NCBI GenBank assembly: GCA_037974665.1
Contig: CM075764.1
Span: forward strand, 79,066,325-79,130,324
Direction: 5' to 3'
From: Ehretia macrophylla
Lineage: Eukaryota > Streptophyta > Magnoliopsida > Boraginales > Ehretiaceae
Length of the DNA: 64,000 bases
Shown here: one piece after another, positions 11,563 to 25,494 of the stretch
Layout of the letters: each line of letters begins with the position of its first letter
Numbering within the stretch: position 1 is the stretch's first letter
Notes under the pieces: model-generated
What the model was told of the DNA's origin: nothing
The model's database searches: none
The model's input: only the letters and a program-made list of their open reading frames with translations
Position numbers and translations under genes: made by a program

Positions 11563-12655
11563 GGTATAAAAATTAAGTTCAATTCTAAGCCAAGTTTTAA
11601 CTCGCAAGTGCATGAGTGATTGTAGTGTAATGTGTTCATGCAAGGTCGAATCCACAGGGAATCGAGTTGGAAGATTTATGAAAAAGTGTGTAAAGTGCCT
11701 AAATAGTTCACTCATATTACAACCACATCGTATCTCATCATCTCACAACCAAGCCATGGGACCCTAATAGCCTAGGCATATTCTCAAAGTCCCCACGCCT
11801 TGGCTTCATCAAAATCAATCCCAAAAGCTCAATTCAAGACTACCACATAAAATCAACAACCTCTTACTCTCCTCAATCACTTCATGAAAGCTAATCAATA
11901 CACTATCACAACTCCTTAATTACCAAAAAAATCCACCACAAATAGGCACAAAGATTGAAAAAAATTTCAACAATTTTCACAATTTTGAGATTTTTCAGAG
12001 TTTTTCCAAAATAACAATAGACACAATTAAACATCCACACCTCCAAACCTAGGATTTGCTTGTCCTCAAGCAAATAGAATTAAAACGTACTAGGGGTATG
12101 TGAAAGGGATAACGAGAGAATCATAATGAAAGTGCATGAGAATAAGTCAATTAAGAAAAATAGAGAGTGTAGATGGACATACCTGAAGAGATCGATAATG
12201 TAAAAGATCGGTAATGCTTCAAATCTACAACTTTTAATTAAACTGAAGAGAAGAACAATAGAGGACAAGGAAATAGAGAAACAATAAAATGCAATAAAAG
12301 AATGAAAATACTTTTTTAATTTCTTATTTTTCTTTAATTTTTTGTTGGCCGACCATATTTACATCCCTATACAAAGGTTCCGAACTCTAGGAGGCACTAA
12401 AGCCGACTCACTAAAATAATAAGGACAAGGAAACAATTTAAATAAGGAAAGATAAAACTCAGATGCCTGGATCCATTTAATGTCAGCTAGTAAGACAAAT
12501 CATGTAAAACTTCAGAAATGGAGTTAACTAAGCAGATTAAAAATGCGGAGGAAAGGCCATTAATTTCAAACCACCAACATACTTCAACCCCAGTCAGTCC
12601 CCCATGCTCAAGAGGAAAAGCTAGGCATTACACTTTCGACCAATAGTTTGACTTT
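11563..12655 (-). mobile_element. Non-coding part of an Athila-like gypsy element
   Basis: Phrases here are typical of untranslated parts of Athila/Tat gypsy elements: 'gtcgaatccacagggaat' near 11650 and 'tttgcttgtcctcaagcaaa' near 12055, the latter a short inverted repeat. The segment is bounded by the target duplications of two younger insertions (CTTAG on the left, CATAG on the right). With the nest 12661-32174 removed, it joins the Athila pol remnant at 32180-34610 in the same orientation, so it is probably the 3' part of that element. No gene seen. Confidence 0.5.
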
Positions 12656-12660
12656 CATAG

Positions 12661-15600
12661 TGTAACGGCTAGATCCCTCTCAGAATTAGGTCCCGATCCC
12701 AAACCTCAAGTCACGAAAACCGAGAGAAAACGAACAGAGTCTCCTTGTCTCTAGGCCAAACCAACCTACACGCAGAAGAATCAACACACAAGAACTATCA
12801 TTTATATACATAATTTAGGCCATTTCTAAATTATTAGGTAGATCCAGTTTCTTCCTTTCGCAAAATAGACTAAGTATTCTAAACTAGGTTTCACAAACTA
12901 AAACATTAACTAAATTATTGCAAGTCACTACTCTAGGTGAGCCTTCACTTAATTACATACCCATTTGCATATCGAATACATGATACCTTCAAGACTATCA
13001 GGACCAAACATAAATACAAGTCATGATACCTATCCACTTTACATAAGTTATTATAACTATCCAATCAAAGATACAAACAATCAAGGGGACACTTGATCTT
13101 CATCTTCTACTTTTCGAGACTATCTCCACCATGCATGTAAAATATTAGAAAGAGGGGTGAGCAAAATACTATTGCTCAGTGAGGGAGGGAACTATCCGGG
13201 CAGGTTTGAAAATATTTTTGTGGAATGCATATAAGCCATAGTACCAATTAACAAGATAAAGTACTCACTCAAAATAATAAAGTTAAGTAACATATTTAGG
13301 AAACTATAATCAAACAATAACAACATATAACAATTAATGACATGCAAGACAATCACAAAGGTGCCACATCAATACGAGAGAATCAACCAATTCACGAATT
13401 TAATAACACTTAAATAAAGAATACAATTAAATGTAACTCTTCAAGGACTTAAGGCCCAAGTGAGAGTTTTTTTTAATCGGATACAATTGATCACAAACTC
13501 GAACCACGAACCACGAACAGAAACCCGATATAATAATGACAACGATAACGATAAGTTGACATCCTTTATCATTCCAGTAGGCGTGGTCTAGATGTACCCC
13601 AAATATCCTACGACCTAACTCTCCCAGGGCGGCATCCCTAGCGAGAGAGGAACTGGGTACCATGGTAGTCGAGCTATACCGGCAAGCCCGATGCAGCCCG
13701 GTATTTCCTAACACTACTATGTCCAAAAGGTTACAACCTTGACACTCGAGTTACAATTAGCACATAACGATCCGCGAGCAAGGAGTGCCACGCACGAGCG
13801 GAGCGAAGGTTGTTATCCTTGGTTAGTTCCCCGGACCAGGTATAAGTAGTAATAAAGTAGGTTGTCCTAATCACATAATGGCATTCAACAAGTTTTATAA
13901 CACTCAAGATAAATGATTAACCATACGTACATCCAAGTCATAGTCATGTATGTAATGCCCCAACTCGATCCCACCTACGATTAGTCAGGATGCAACAGAA
14001 TTTTGGTAGTATAACGACAGTAATACAGACATTAGGGCTCTAAACCAACCCTTTAGAACTTCTTACAACCAACTTCAAAGATCAACAACAACTCCACAAC
14101 CAAGTTATCAACATACAACGCAACCATTTCCATATATTAAACAACCATTCAACAACCCAACCATAGATTACATCACTAAGTAAAACCATATACATACATA
14201 ACATATTATACTAGCTTAGCAACTTATTTAAATCCAAAAGTAAGACAACTAAACTAGCATAACATGTTTACTATCTTTAGATCAGTTTATACCATACATT
14301 CTTTAAAAGCTTGAAACTTTGCAACATAAGTCATACTACAAAATAGCATAAAACATTCCAGCTAAGCATCAAGGATATGACTCTGGCACATAAGTCTCCT
14401 CAACAAAAGCCACATTCTCAGCTTCCTGAGGCACGTACCCGAAATCCGGTTCAGTAACACCTGCTTGCAGATAATGAATGAGAGTGAGCTTATATAAAAT
14501 AAGCCCACATTCTCAACATTTAAAAAAAGACTACACAAACTTCCAACAACCATAGCTTACAATCTATTAATCCAATCACCTCCAAACCACTTTCTATCAC
14601 TCACCCACTCATGCATCTATATTAACCCCACAAAAGACCAACCAAAAGCCATCCAAAACAAGCCCGACAACCCTAATTTTGACAATGCTCTTGGCTGAAT
14701 TTTCCGGACTTTCGCCACGACATCACAATCAAAATTTTGGCATTTCAACATTACTACCCTGCAATTAACAAACTTTTAGAAGCTATAAACAACCAATTCT
14801 AACCACCACAACAACAATTATTCAAAAATAAGCCAAATACTCAACTTTAATACCCGAAAAATAGAAATACATACTACTACCATTCAAAACTTATATAAAC
14901 GCACATAATCGATCATTGGCATCTACAGAGCAACATTCTAACAACAATTTAACATTTCATCGGATAAAAATACAATTATATGAAAATGACATAAAATAAT
15001 ATTTTGAGATCTGAAAATTTTCTCTCACCTTTGATGTTATATGATGCTAGGAAAGTGTGCAATAGGTGCCCAACAAGTTAAATCAAGCTTTGGTTCAAGA
15101 GATTTGGCCTTGGATTGCAAGTTTTATTGAAAAATTGCCTTTGAAAACCTTGAAATTTCCTTCTCTTTTTCTCCTTCAACCTCTCAGCCTTGTGTGTGTT
15201 GTGTGACTGTGTTTTGTGTTGTTTTTAATGTGTGTTGATGATCTAAGCTCAAAGTCAACAAAAATAAAGTCAAAGTTGAAACAAAGTTAGTTTTTTTGTA
15301 TTTTTAGTCTTTTAATTATTTTCTTGACTATTTTGCTCACAAATATTTATACCCGACTCGGTTAAAAACTCAATTTTTACAAAAGAAGGTATAAAAACCT
15401 TTAAAATTCCTAATCCAATTTGAAATCCGTTTTAATCAGACACGTGTCTATTAATATCCGAGGACTAGGTTTTAAGATGTTTAAAACACCCGTGTAAAAA
15501 TTTTAGCAGACGTGCGTTCAAAATACTATTCACAAAAACCAACAATAAAATTTTCAATGTCATTTTTTATGAAAATTTCATGAATCCACACTTAGCATGT

Positions 15601-17158
15601 AATAGATATATAAATTACAGAATTAGCGCTTTCTAACTCATATAACACATAACAGGTCAAAACACGCAATTCTATGCAAAGGTGAAATCTGGGGTTTCAC
15701 AATGTACCATTCTAACCAATTAGACTTTACAAAATTTAATCAAAGTTAACCCAACTAGCAAGCAAACTACTTTAAAAGTATTAAGCAATACAAGTTAACA
15801 CACTTTATAATTACCAATAATTCTACATTCTTTAACTAGCCTCTTTTACTTCCTAACAACTCAACAAGCTATCTATCATTAAGGTCACCCCACAAGCACA
15901 CTAGACACTCTGAAAATCACTAACTAACCTAAATCAAGCTCTAATTAACTCACACATACACACACGACCAAAACACACACATAAGCCCCTTTATGTTCAA
16001 ACTATTCTCTACAAGTTCTAATCACATTCTAGCAATTCTAAGCATTAATCTAGTCATTCTAGCACTTATGGCACTTATTCTAAGCCTTGAAACAAGCATT
16101 TAACCATTTGCACACAAACACACATTTTCGGCCCTTTGCATTTAAACAACCTACACTAAATTCCAATCATATTCTAACTAGTTTGGTGTCAATTCTAGCT
16201 ATTATAACACTTATAACACATGATACAAGCAATAACACAACAATTTAAGCCAAAATTACAAAATTTGATGAAATCATTATTCATCATCTTCTTTAACGAG
16301 CCAAACACCATTTCTAGCCAACACAATTGCAATATAACCATAAAAGTTTGTTCTACACACTTAATAACATACAATTCAGCATTTATAACAAATCAAGATT
16401 TTACATAATCAATATTTAAGCTTTAAATGCATATAAAATGCAATCACTCACCTCTAGAAGGTTGTTTGAGCAAGATAGAAGCTTAAAACCACACAAAATC
16501 CCTTTGAATCAAGCCAATGATAAAGCCCTAGATTTGCCCTTTTTTTTCTTCTTCTTCTTTGGCCGGCCATTCATGGCTTTTTTCTTTCATTTTTTTGGTT
16601 GCTTTATTATGTAATATATGTATATATAGATGTATATAGGTATATGTATGGGCTTGCGCTTAGTTTAATTAGTTTAGACAATTAATGGTGGCCCAAAAGC
16701 TAGTTTAGTCTAACAATGGCCCAAAAATGCAACTAGTTAACACTATTTATACGTCTCACGCTCCCGACATGGTATACATGAAATTCCAATGAACATATAC
16801 TATATATATGTCAAGTAATATGGGAAAAATGCGAAATCCGAAAAATAAAATACTTTAATTTTCACCTCGGGCTCAGGGCTCATTTTAAAATAATGAAAAT
16901 TAATTTATTAAATGTAAGAAAGTAATTCCACATAATATAAGTATTAAAATAATAGGTTGATCATTTTATATAAATTATTTAAATAGTATTTGCACATTTT
17001 GAAAAGAATAAAAATATAGAAAAAGTAAAGTTACTAAGTAAAGTTACTAAGTAAATGCAAAGCTAAAGTAACACATAATCTCATACAAGCACTTAAATAA
17101 ACATATAAATATATTCAAATAAGTTCTTTTTACTGCATGCTAGGTTCGGGGTATCACA
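12661..17158 (-). repeat. 3' LTR of the non-autonomous gypsy element, split by a nested solo LTR
   Basis: Plus-strand ends are tgtaacggctagatccctct and ttcggggtatcaca. It aligns with 29425-32174 over its full length except for the 1751-bp insertion at 13951-15701. It contains the hairpin motif (13434-13467) and the conserved module (about 13570-13707) described under findings. Open frames such as 13726 down to 13427 recur in the partner LTR and are not genes. Confidence 0.9.
13951..15701 (-). mobile_element. Nested solo gypsy LTR (target duplication ATGTA)
   Basis: 1751 bp starting tgtaatgccccaactcgatc and ending ctggggtttcaca. ATGTA is duplicated exactly at 13946-13950 and 15702-15706. The partner LTR has the undisturbed site at about 30690-30700 (tcatgtactattctaacc), which confirms the insertion and shows that it happened after the two host LTRs were made. 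Same family as 18074-20492, 25495-27702, 56261-58746 and 62352 onward. Confidence 0.93.
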
Positions 17159-18061
17159 CTCTCCCCTCCTTCAAACAATTGCGTCCGCGCAATTCTTCTT
17201 TCAAAAGAATTCCGTATTAACTACAATTACTCTAGCTCCAGCGTACAAATTGAACCCCGAATACTAACTTTGATCATCCATAGTTAATTACGAAGTGAAA
17301 ACTCAACACAAAAATACCAAATAGAAATCCCAATAAGAACTCCCAGAACATACCAACGAGAAATCCTAACAAAGGACGCCAAATAAAGGCTCCGATTAAG
17401 AATACCAATCCAGAAGTCCGAATAAGAATCCCTCCAAATATGAACACCATATATAAGAACTCTCAATATGATTGTTACGTAAGGAGTCTAGAGAAGTAAT
17501 CCAAATATGAATTCTAGAGAAAATACCGAAGATTACCGAATAAGAACTCTAGGCTAGAATTTCGAAGGAGATTACTAAAGAAAATACCCAATGAGAATCC
17601 CAAACTTGCTTCTCGAAGTACTTATTGTCGATCACTGACATAAACTACGGCCGGCTTTGCTGGTCCACATCTTCAGGAGACCCGCTTCTGGTTTTCTCTA
17701 TAGGGGGAGAGTTTACTTACCAATTCAAGGGATAATGCATGTATACAGTTGCTTTGACTTAAAATAAACACTTAGTACACAATATTACAAATAACTAAGG
17801 TGAGTAGCTATTCAAGGAATGACTTAGATGCACACATAATCACATAAATAAACATATCACATAGGTTTCACTTATTGCACAAAGAGGTCACATAGGTGCG
17901 CACATAATCACATAACACAATACACATATCACATATTTTTCATTTATTGTACAAATAAGTCATATAGAGGCACACATTCATTTAAGACACATAAGTATCA
18001 CATTCAAGCTCACACACCAATTCAAGACACACTTCATGGCACACACTCGAGGATGGCTACC
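17159..18061 (-). other. Interior of the non-autonomous gypsy element: polypurine tract and degenerate repeat
   Basis: Next to the LTR the minus strand has the purine run seen on the plus strand as ctctcccctccttc. Then follows 'caattgcgtccgcgcaattc', an almost perfect inverted repeat. From about 17290 to 17600 a degenerate motif near CCRAATAAGAAYNCC recurs (near 17327, 17391, 17417, 17536, 17589). The same arrangement (purine tract, caattgcgtcctcgcaattc, repeated motif) is seen at 60823-62050. No coding sequence is supported; the 60-codon frame at 17466-17284 is a product of the repeat. Confidence 0.7.
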
Positions 18062-18073
18062 TGTAATGACCCT

Positions 18074-20492
18074 TGTCACGCCCCAACTCGACCCTACCTA
18101 CAATCAGTCAGGACGCAACGGAATTTCGGCAGTATAACGACAGTAATTGAGACACCGAGGCTCTAAACCAACCTCTCAGAATAACATATAATCAAACTCC
18201 TCAACCATTCAACAATCAACCCCTCAATTAAGTTAACAACATATAACACAACCATATTTTACAATAATCATTCATCAACAATCCAATCATAGTTATACGC
18301 CTCCGTTCCAACATAATACATTAACTAATCATACATTTCAAAATAGATTATAAACTAACTTAGCAACCCAACCATAGTCAAAAGAAAGACTACTAAGTCA
18401 ACATACATATGTCTCCATACTAAGGTAGGTTTTACAATACATTATATTACAATAACTATAAACAATCTCATGGCAAAGACTCCCGCACATAAGACTTATC
18501 CACGTAAGGCACATTTTCCTCTTCTGGAGGCACGTACCCGTAATCTTGCTCAAGGACACCTGTAAGCATGCAATAATAGAGAGTGAGCTTATATAAAACA
18601 AGCTTAGTGAGGATCCGATAGATCTCTAACAGTATTTACTATACTCCTTGGAAATGATCCTTTGAGCAGTAAACACATAATTAAAACATCAATAACAATA
18701 TAAACATATAACTATAATGACCAATCAATAAAGGATACTCTAGTTGGTGTAGCTCCAAACGCCATCACGATCTCAACCATTCTTCTTATAACTCCCCATT
18801 ACTCACGCACCCGAGGTACCTCACTAGCCCCTCCCTCCATGACACCTCCGTCATGCGAGCTGGGGGTAGCCTCTGGTAGTCATGTCGTTATCAACCCGAC
18901 AGCCCAATGCTGCCCGAGAAGTGGCACACACATATCAAGACTCAGCAATAATATTAAACATCATAACACAGGAGGACAACCTTTTCCGTTGACTATCTCC
19001 CGGTTCATCAATAATCAATCGATAATCATCAATAATCATCAATTATCATCAATATAACATCAAGTAATCAATTAAACAACAAACAACTAAGTTAGATGAC
19101 AAAGTAGGCCATCCAACTTAACATGCATTAAACACGTAATCTAACCCTAGTCTAACCATTTACAACTCACAATTCAATCACTCAAACACCACCCAATCAT
19201 CTAAAGGCTCAATTCAACAACTTAAAGAAAGACAACCTAAACTCCAAATAATCATATCTTACATTCTACTAATCCAAACAACTCCAAATCAGTTTCTAAC
19301 ACTCGCCCATTCAATCAACTACATTAGCCCTCTCGGAAACCAACCAAGACACATCAAAATCAAGCCCAACAGCCCTAAAACCTCAATGCACCTAGGCTGA
19401 AATTTTTGGATTTTCACACAAACATCGCAATCAAAAATTCGGCATTATAACGGTGCAACCATGTAATTAACAAAATTTTAGAAATCGACAGCAATCGATT
19501 CCAACCACAACAACTCAAGATATTCATCAAATAGCTAGTTAATCAACTTTTAATACCCGAAAATAAATAATTTTGCTACAACTGTTCAAATCTCGTAGGA
19601 ATACACATAAATGATCCCTAGCATGCACTGAGCAATAATATAACTTCAAATTAACATTCTAACTGTTCAAAATGCAATTATAAGCAAAAACATAAAAAAT
19701 GACTTTTGAGATCTAGAATTTTTCTCTCACATTTGATGCAAAATAAGCCTAGATATGCGTACAATGCGTGCCCAACAAGCGGAATTCAACTCGGCACGAA
19801 AAACTATGGATAAAAACTAGCTTTTCTATGAAAATTTGCTTTGAAAACCTTTGAAATTTCTTTCTCTTTTCTCCCTTGAACCTCTTGGCCTTGTGTGTGT
19901 TTTTGAGGGTATGTTTGTGCTTTGTTAGTAGGTGTTGATGCATATAAGTTGAAGTCAATCAATTTTAAAGAAAGTCAAATTAGTTCTTTTAGTCTTTTAA
20001 TTCTATTTTTAGTCTTTTAATTCATTTCTTGACTATTTCTTGCTCAACTATAAATTAACACCTAAATTAATTCTAAACATTATATTTTAGGTGACAAAGA
20101 GTTTTACATTAAAATAGTTTCACCCGAATCGGCTCAAAACTCGTTTTCTTGCAAAAGAAAGTGTAAAAATCTTTAAAATTCCAAAACCGATTCCAAATCC
20201 GCTTTAATCAAACACGGGTCTATTAATACCCGAGGACTAGGTTTTAAAACGTTTAAAATACCCCTATAAAAATTTTAGCGGATAGGTATTCAAAATACTA
20301 TTCACCAAAATCGACGATAAAATTTCTGATTCCGTTTTTTATGAAAATTTCATGAATGAGCACTTAGCATGTATTAGGAGTATTAATCACATATTTAACA
20401 CATTCTAAGTCATATAGCACATAATCAGGTGAATTCACGCAAAACGAGGTAAAACACGCAAATCGAGATAAAGCAAAATGTGGGGTCTCACA
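18074..20492 (-). mobile_element. Nested solo gypsy LTR (target duplication ACCCT/ACCCC)
   Basis: 2419 bp, tgtcacgccccaactcgacc ... tgtggggtctcaca. It interrupts the very start of the large LTR (tgtaatgaccc | aacctgaccc). The duplication is 18069-18073 and 20493-20497 with one mismatch. It carries the family-specific box around 18785-18930 (ctccgtcatgcgagctgggg, cccgacagccc). The 72-codon plus frame there is shared by its sister LTRs and is not a gene. Confidence 0.85.
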
Positions 20493-21005
20493 ACCCCAAC
20501 CTGACCCTTCTCAAGATTAGGTCAAAGTCTGCGTTTACTATCATTACAGTCTCATGTACATAACTTTTAATAACATTAAAAGAAGTAAAGTATAAAGATT
20601 TTTAATAATATCTAGCTATTAAACAATAATTTTGGTACAAAAGGTGTTATACCATCCGAGATCTGAGAACTACCCAGCTATTTACAAACTAGGGTTTTAG
20701 CACAACTACCTTTCTACCCAAGATTAATACAAACAAACTTCAACTTTTACAACTTGGGTCTAAACATGATAGGCAAGAAGCGTCGAGCATGTATCTACTC
20801 ACTTTAGCACACAATGTCAACCCATTTCAAGCTAACTGCACCTGCAAGGGGGGAAGAAAATAGGGTGAGCTCTTGGGAAGCTCAATAAGGATGGAATAGA
20901 AGAGTTTCAAAAATATTTTTGGTCTGATCCTTTTGAAAATCATGATGTAATATTAACAAATTATTCACATATGGTAAATGTTAAGATACAATAACATGTG
21001 ATAAT

Positions 21006-23442
21006 TGTCACGCCCCGACCCAACCCCACATTAAAAGGTTAAGTCCAGACCCAACAAAGGGATAGAGTCTCTTCTGTACCGTGGACATTCTGGACACCTG
21101 TAAACATCGCATAAAACCACAATACGACACTAGAACTTCAACAACTCCATCTTTAACTAATTCCCAGCTTCAAGGCCATCCGAGCCTTAAGCAACTCAAA
21201 ATATTAAAAACACATACAAGCATGCAATTCATAATCCTAGAACCTTTATCTTTTGTCCGCTTATCATACCACTCTATGATATCATTTAAACATTGTTATG
21301 GTTTAAAACCCAACCATTCAACTCTTGCAGTCACACCCAAGCATGCAACAAAACTAGTAGCAGAGTTATAACTACTACAATCCAATATCATACAAGCCAT
21401 ACATAACCTAGCTATTACAATCCTTTTAAAACATCACACATAGATACAAGCCCATAGTCACAAAATAGAACGTAATATACAACAAGCAAAGTCTCTACAT
21501 AACCACAATCACACTCCAACCTCAACAAGTACAAGAATCAAGGAACTCCTCAGTCTGCACCTCCTCTTCCGCGCCCTCAACAACAACAAGCTGGGGATCA
21601 ACCTCAGCACCTCCTGGAACATGTTAGCGAGGTATGAGCAACCATTAATTGCCTAGTGAGGGATATAGTCTACCGGGGCATGCAATGCAACAATTAATAC
21701 AAATAAAGCAATTAAACAACAAAAGAGTAATGTAAATGTCAAGTTACCACACATTAAAAAGGACACAAATCACTTAACCCCAACACTCCAGAATTCACTT
21801 GATCTTCAATCACGAACCTCGATCCACGAACCTCGATCAATGTGCTGGCATAAAACCCCAATCACTCCAGTAGGTGTACTCCGGATGTACCTTGAGAATC
21901 CTACGACCCAACACCCCCTGGTAATCTCCGGACCAGGCGAGTGATGGACTAAAGCACGGAGATCAAATATCCACTAGCAAGCCCGTTGCCGCCCAACCGA
22001 TATCCAATACATTTGCCCCTGACACTATGGTTGCCCTCGAAATAACACTTAGGAGGGACAACAAAGTAGGTTGCCCTCGAAAACAGTTAAAATATAGGCA
22101 TTAACATAGAATCAACTAAATGAATACAAAGGGGTCAATAACATTCTCTTCATAAAACTCTACCAAAAGCTCATAACCAATCTAAAAGTACATTTAAGCA
22201 ACTAATAAGCATTCACAAGGTCAAAGATGCGCAAAACAACCGATTTCCCACTTTTTCCCATTTGTAACTTAAGCTATTTAGTTCCAAAACAAAAGGCAAA
22301 TCTATTCACAAGTGGCCTATTCTATACTTCTAATTACTCCTTATGGTGCCCTAGGACCCTCAAAATTACCCAATTACCCGCGATTACCACAAAAGCCCCG
22401 ATTGCCGCTTTATGAGTTTGTACTACACGTACCTAACCGAGACTCAACCCCGAGTTAGAAAAGTATATCTAGCACCTACATAGCCTAAGAATACCAAATG
22501 TGATAGCCAAATTAACCCGCATTTGCATTACACCCGAAACCCTTTTCTAAAAGTCGCTAATTTCGCATTTTTACCAAGTTATGAGCAATTAAACTTCATG
22601 GGGTTATTAATCTACCATCATTAACATCTAAAGCACCTAATTGAAGCATTGAATCAAGCTATAAGACACATTTTCTCAAAATCCTAGCAAAACGTTACTA
22701 TTCACTGCCCTAAAATCAACGAACGAATTTAACCGTTTAAAAAGCGAAACAAATGCATAACATAGTCTCTACAACATGTGGGTAACATATATAACAAGTT
22801 TCAATTAATTCATGAGCCAAAATCATCAAATCTAGAAATGGCATAAACTTTAAAATTAACAAAGAGTGCAAAAATCCCTCACAATTGGTTTGTAGAAGCT
22901 TGTAGGAGGCTTGCAAACTCTTAAAATCACTTGCTCCTAGCTTGCAAAGGCTTGAAACCAAGAATTGATGAGCAAAAATTCCCTCTTTTTTCCTCTTGAG
23001 GCTGTCAGGTTTTGGGGGGGACTTAGGGATAATTTTTTGATTTGTTTTTTTAGCCTAAATTGTTATGTATGTATATAATTAAGTGTATATATTATATATT
23101 ATGTTGGTGTATAAGTGTTGACTACTAAAATGAGTCAAACTAACTTAAAATAGTCTAATAGTGTACCTAAATATTAGCTAGCTCCAAAAACCATTCTAAA
23201 CTACGTAACACTATTCAACGAACCGCTAAAACATTTTCTAAACGGGTACTCCTAATGCATTTTGCTCAAACACTCATTTTTCTCGTTCTTAACATAATTA
23301 ATATAGTTTAGGAAAAATGCTAATTCGAAGAAAATGAGTAATTGAAAAATGCAATGAATAGTAACCAAGGAAAGAGACAAGTAAATGCACAAACAGTAGA
23401 TGTAACAGTTAATGAAACATGGCAATGTTCTCAGGCATCACA
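21006..23442 (-). mobile_element. Nested solo gypsy LTR (target duplication ATAAT/ATAAC)
   Basis: 2437 bp, tgtcacgccccgacccaacc ... tgttctcaggcatcaca. Flanked by ATAAT (21001-21005) and ATAAC (23443-23447), one mismatch. The sequence differs from the ATGTA/ATTAC family but has the same layout: 'gtgagggatatagtctaccgg' near 21655 and the conserved module (about 21870-22020). No coding content. Confidence 0.75.
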
Positions 23443-25494
23443 ATAACCAGTAGAGATTTCCATACAGTCTTTCCTCTCCGAGGGCGGTACTAGTCCCAAG
23501 CGAGGGCAAGCTCTCCAAGGGCGGTAGTAGTCCCAAGCGAGAATACTTAAACACACAGTAAAAAGGATACGTTCTGATAACACTTCCAGAGGTGGCCAGT
23601 CCCGAATCAAGATCACAATGTCTTATCTCTCCCAAGAGGGTACTCCGGATTATACTCGAAATCTACGACCCAACTCCCCGAGGATGGAGATCGCCAAGCG
23701 GGAGAAGGAATAGGACTACGATAGTCACGGGAGCACCGACAAGCCCTATGCCGCCCGGCGTTCGTGACAGCTATCGTGCCTAAGGTTGCAACCCCCAATA
23801 ATACACAAGCATGCATAAGTAGCCACATAACACACAATTGATAACATTTTTGCAATTTCTAATCACGCAATTCGATAAACATACAAGTGGGGAACAACGA
23901 AAGAGGTTGCCCCTGGACAAATCATGTTAATTCACTAGAAGTTCAAATAACTCAAATGAAATCAGAATACTCAACTAGTAGCATTTAAGGGAATGATAAA
24001 GTGAAATGTTATTGCATAAGTAAATAACATATCATAAGTTATACCTACTCATTATTGTGACTTAAAATGATAAATTCATACTAATTTAGCAATTAATAGA
24101 AGGTGCCTCATCTAGGCAATTTTCCTTCCTATTCCTAATAATTTACGTAGGCTATGGGGAGGCAGATTCAAAGCCAACTACATTCCTTTATAACTTGGTA
24201 GTTTTTACTGATCGAGATACCCAATAACATATTACGTAGGTTTATTAACTTAAGAAGGTATGTTTAGTAGCCTCTAATCAGTAGTTACCCACAATGCCCT
24301 TATTTACTCTTTACTAGTGTTACCTTCCTCCAATTTATGTACATGTCCCCTGATACACAAAACCACATAATAAAAATTATGACTATCCTATGGTACATAT
24401 TTATGTAGTTCTCAACTTACTAAACTTCAAGTAGGACAAGTTAGTTTTAATTTTAACCCTTAGTTATATATTCAAACCTCATACATTAATTATCGGATAA
24501 TACCTACTTTAAGTTCTATCTTCACGAACATTGCTTATAAAATTCTTCCACGCAGACTCACATATATACTCTTATAGTGATAACAAACTAGCTTGCTTCA
24601 TGTATAGCTGCCATAAAGATACATTGCAATATAAGAGATATAAATTGGCTTTCTAATCAGAACACCTCACATCTATAATCAAGTTAGTAACTACTATCAC
24701 ATATAATTAACTCACAAATAAACATGAGTTTAAGAAAATCTCATCACCTTCAATTTAAGCATGCAAATATTAATGGTATGCGAGCTCTTCTCTTTTCCTT
24801 CCATCACTTTGGTGATAGTAAGTTAACCAATCTAAGCTATAAATAACTAGAACAAAACTTAGTGAAACACAACTACTTAACCACCACTGATTCTGCCCTT
24901 ATTATGTTCCTAAGCTTCAGTTGTTTTAAGCTTCACCAAAGGTTATATCTTAGTTCGAGTACTACTGACTTAATAAGCAAAGGCTGAATATATATTAACT
25001 TGTGTGTGAATCAAGATACTAGTTGATGTGCTTTGCTATAGCCGACGATAAGAGGTTTATATAGGGTTTTAGCTTTGATCCAAATGCGTCTTGGTGGCGG
25101 CAAACATTTAATGCTCAAGGTGATAATCTTGTAGCCTACAAGTTCTAACATGCATGCACACGTAAGGCAACACATCAAGCGGCTATGAGTTTAATCACCG
25201 TTTTAGCTTTGTTGACTTCGACGGAACTTGCGCAGGTATATGCCATGATTCCATACTAGTTATAGGTGGTGCAAGATGTCGTGTGATAGTGATGCCCTAT
25301 AGATGTTTTTTTATTATACGATAAAGGAGATGGCAGCGGCAAACAATTTTAACCGATGACTAATATAAGGTATGGTAATGATAACACTAGCAATAGATTC
25401 ATGATGGAAAAAATATTAGGACGGTGGGATCATTACTTGGCTTCTCCAACTTTGGTTGTGTGGCATGATTCTAGAGCTCGTGGTGGTGAAGCAG

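Noticed and set aside
13427..13726. A 99-codon minus-strand gene, with a 78-codon counterpart at 30277-30513
   Set aside because: Both lie at the same place in the two LTRs of one element; the shared frame reflects shared LTR descent and has no conserved protein family.
18839..19057. Plus-strand frames starting MTPPSCELGVA/MTSPSCELGVA (also at 57063 and 63132) as a conserved small protein
   Set aside because: They fall in the same LTR box in sister solo LTRs and run into simple AT-rich repeats; nucleotide conservation explains the similarity.
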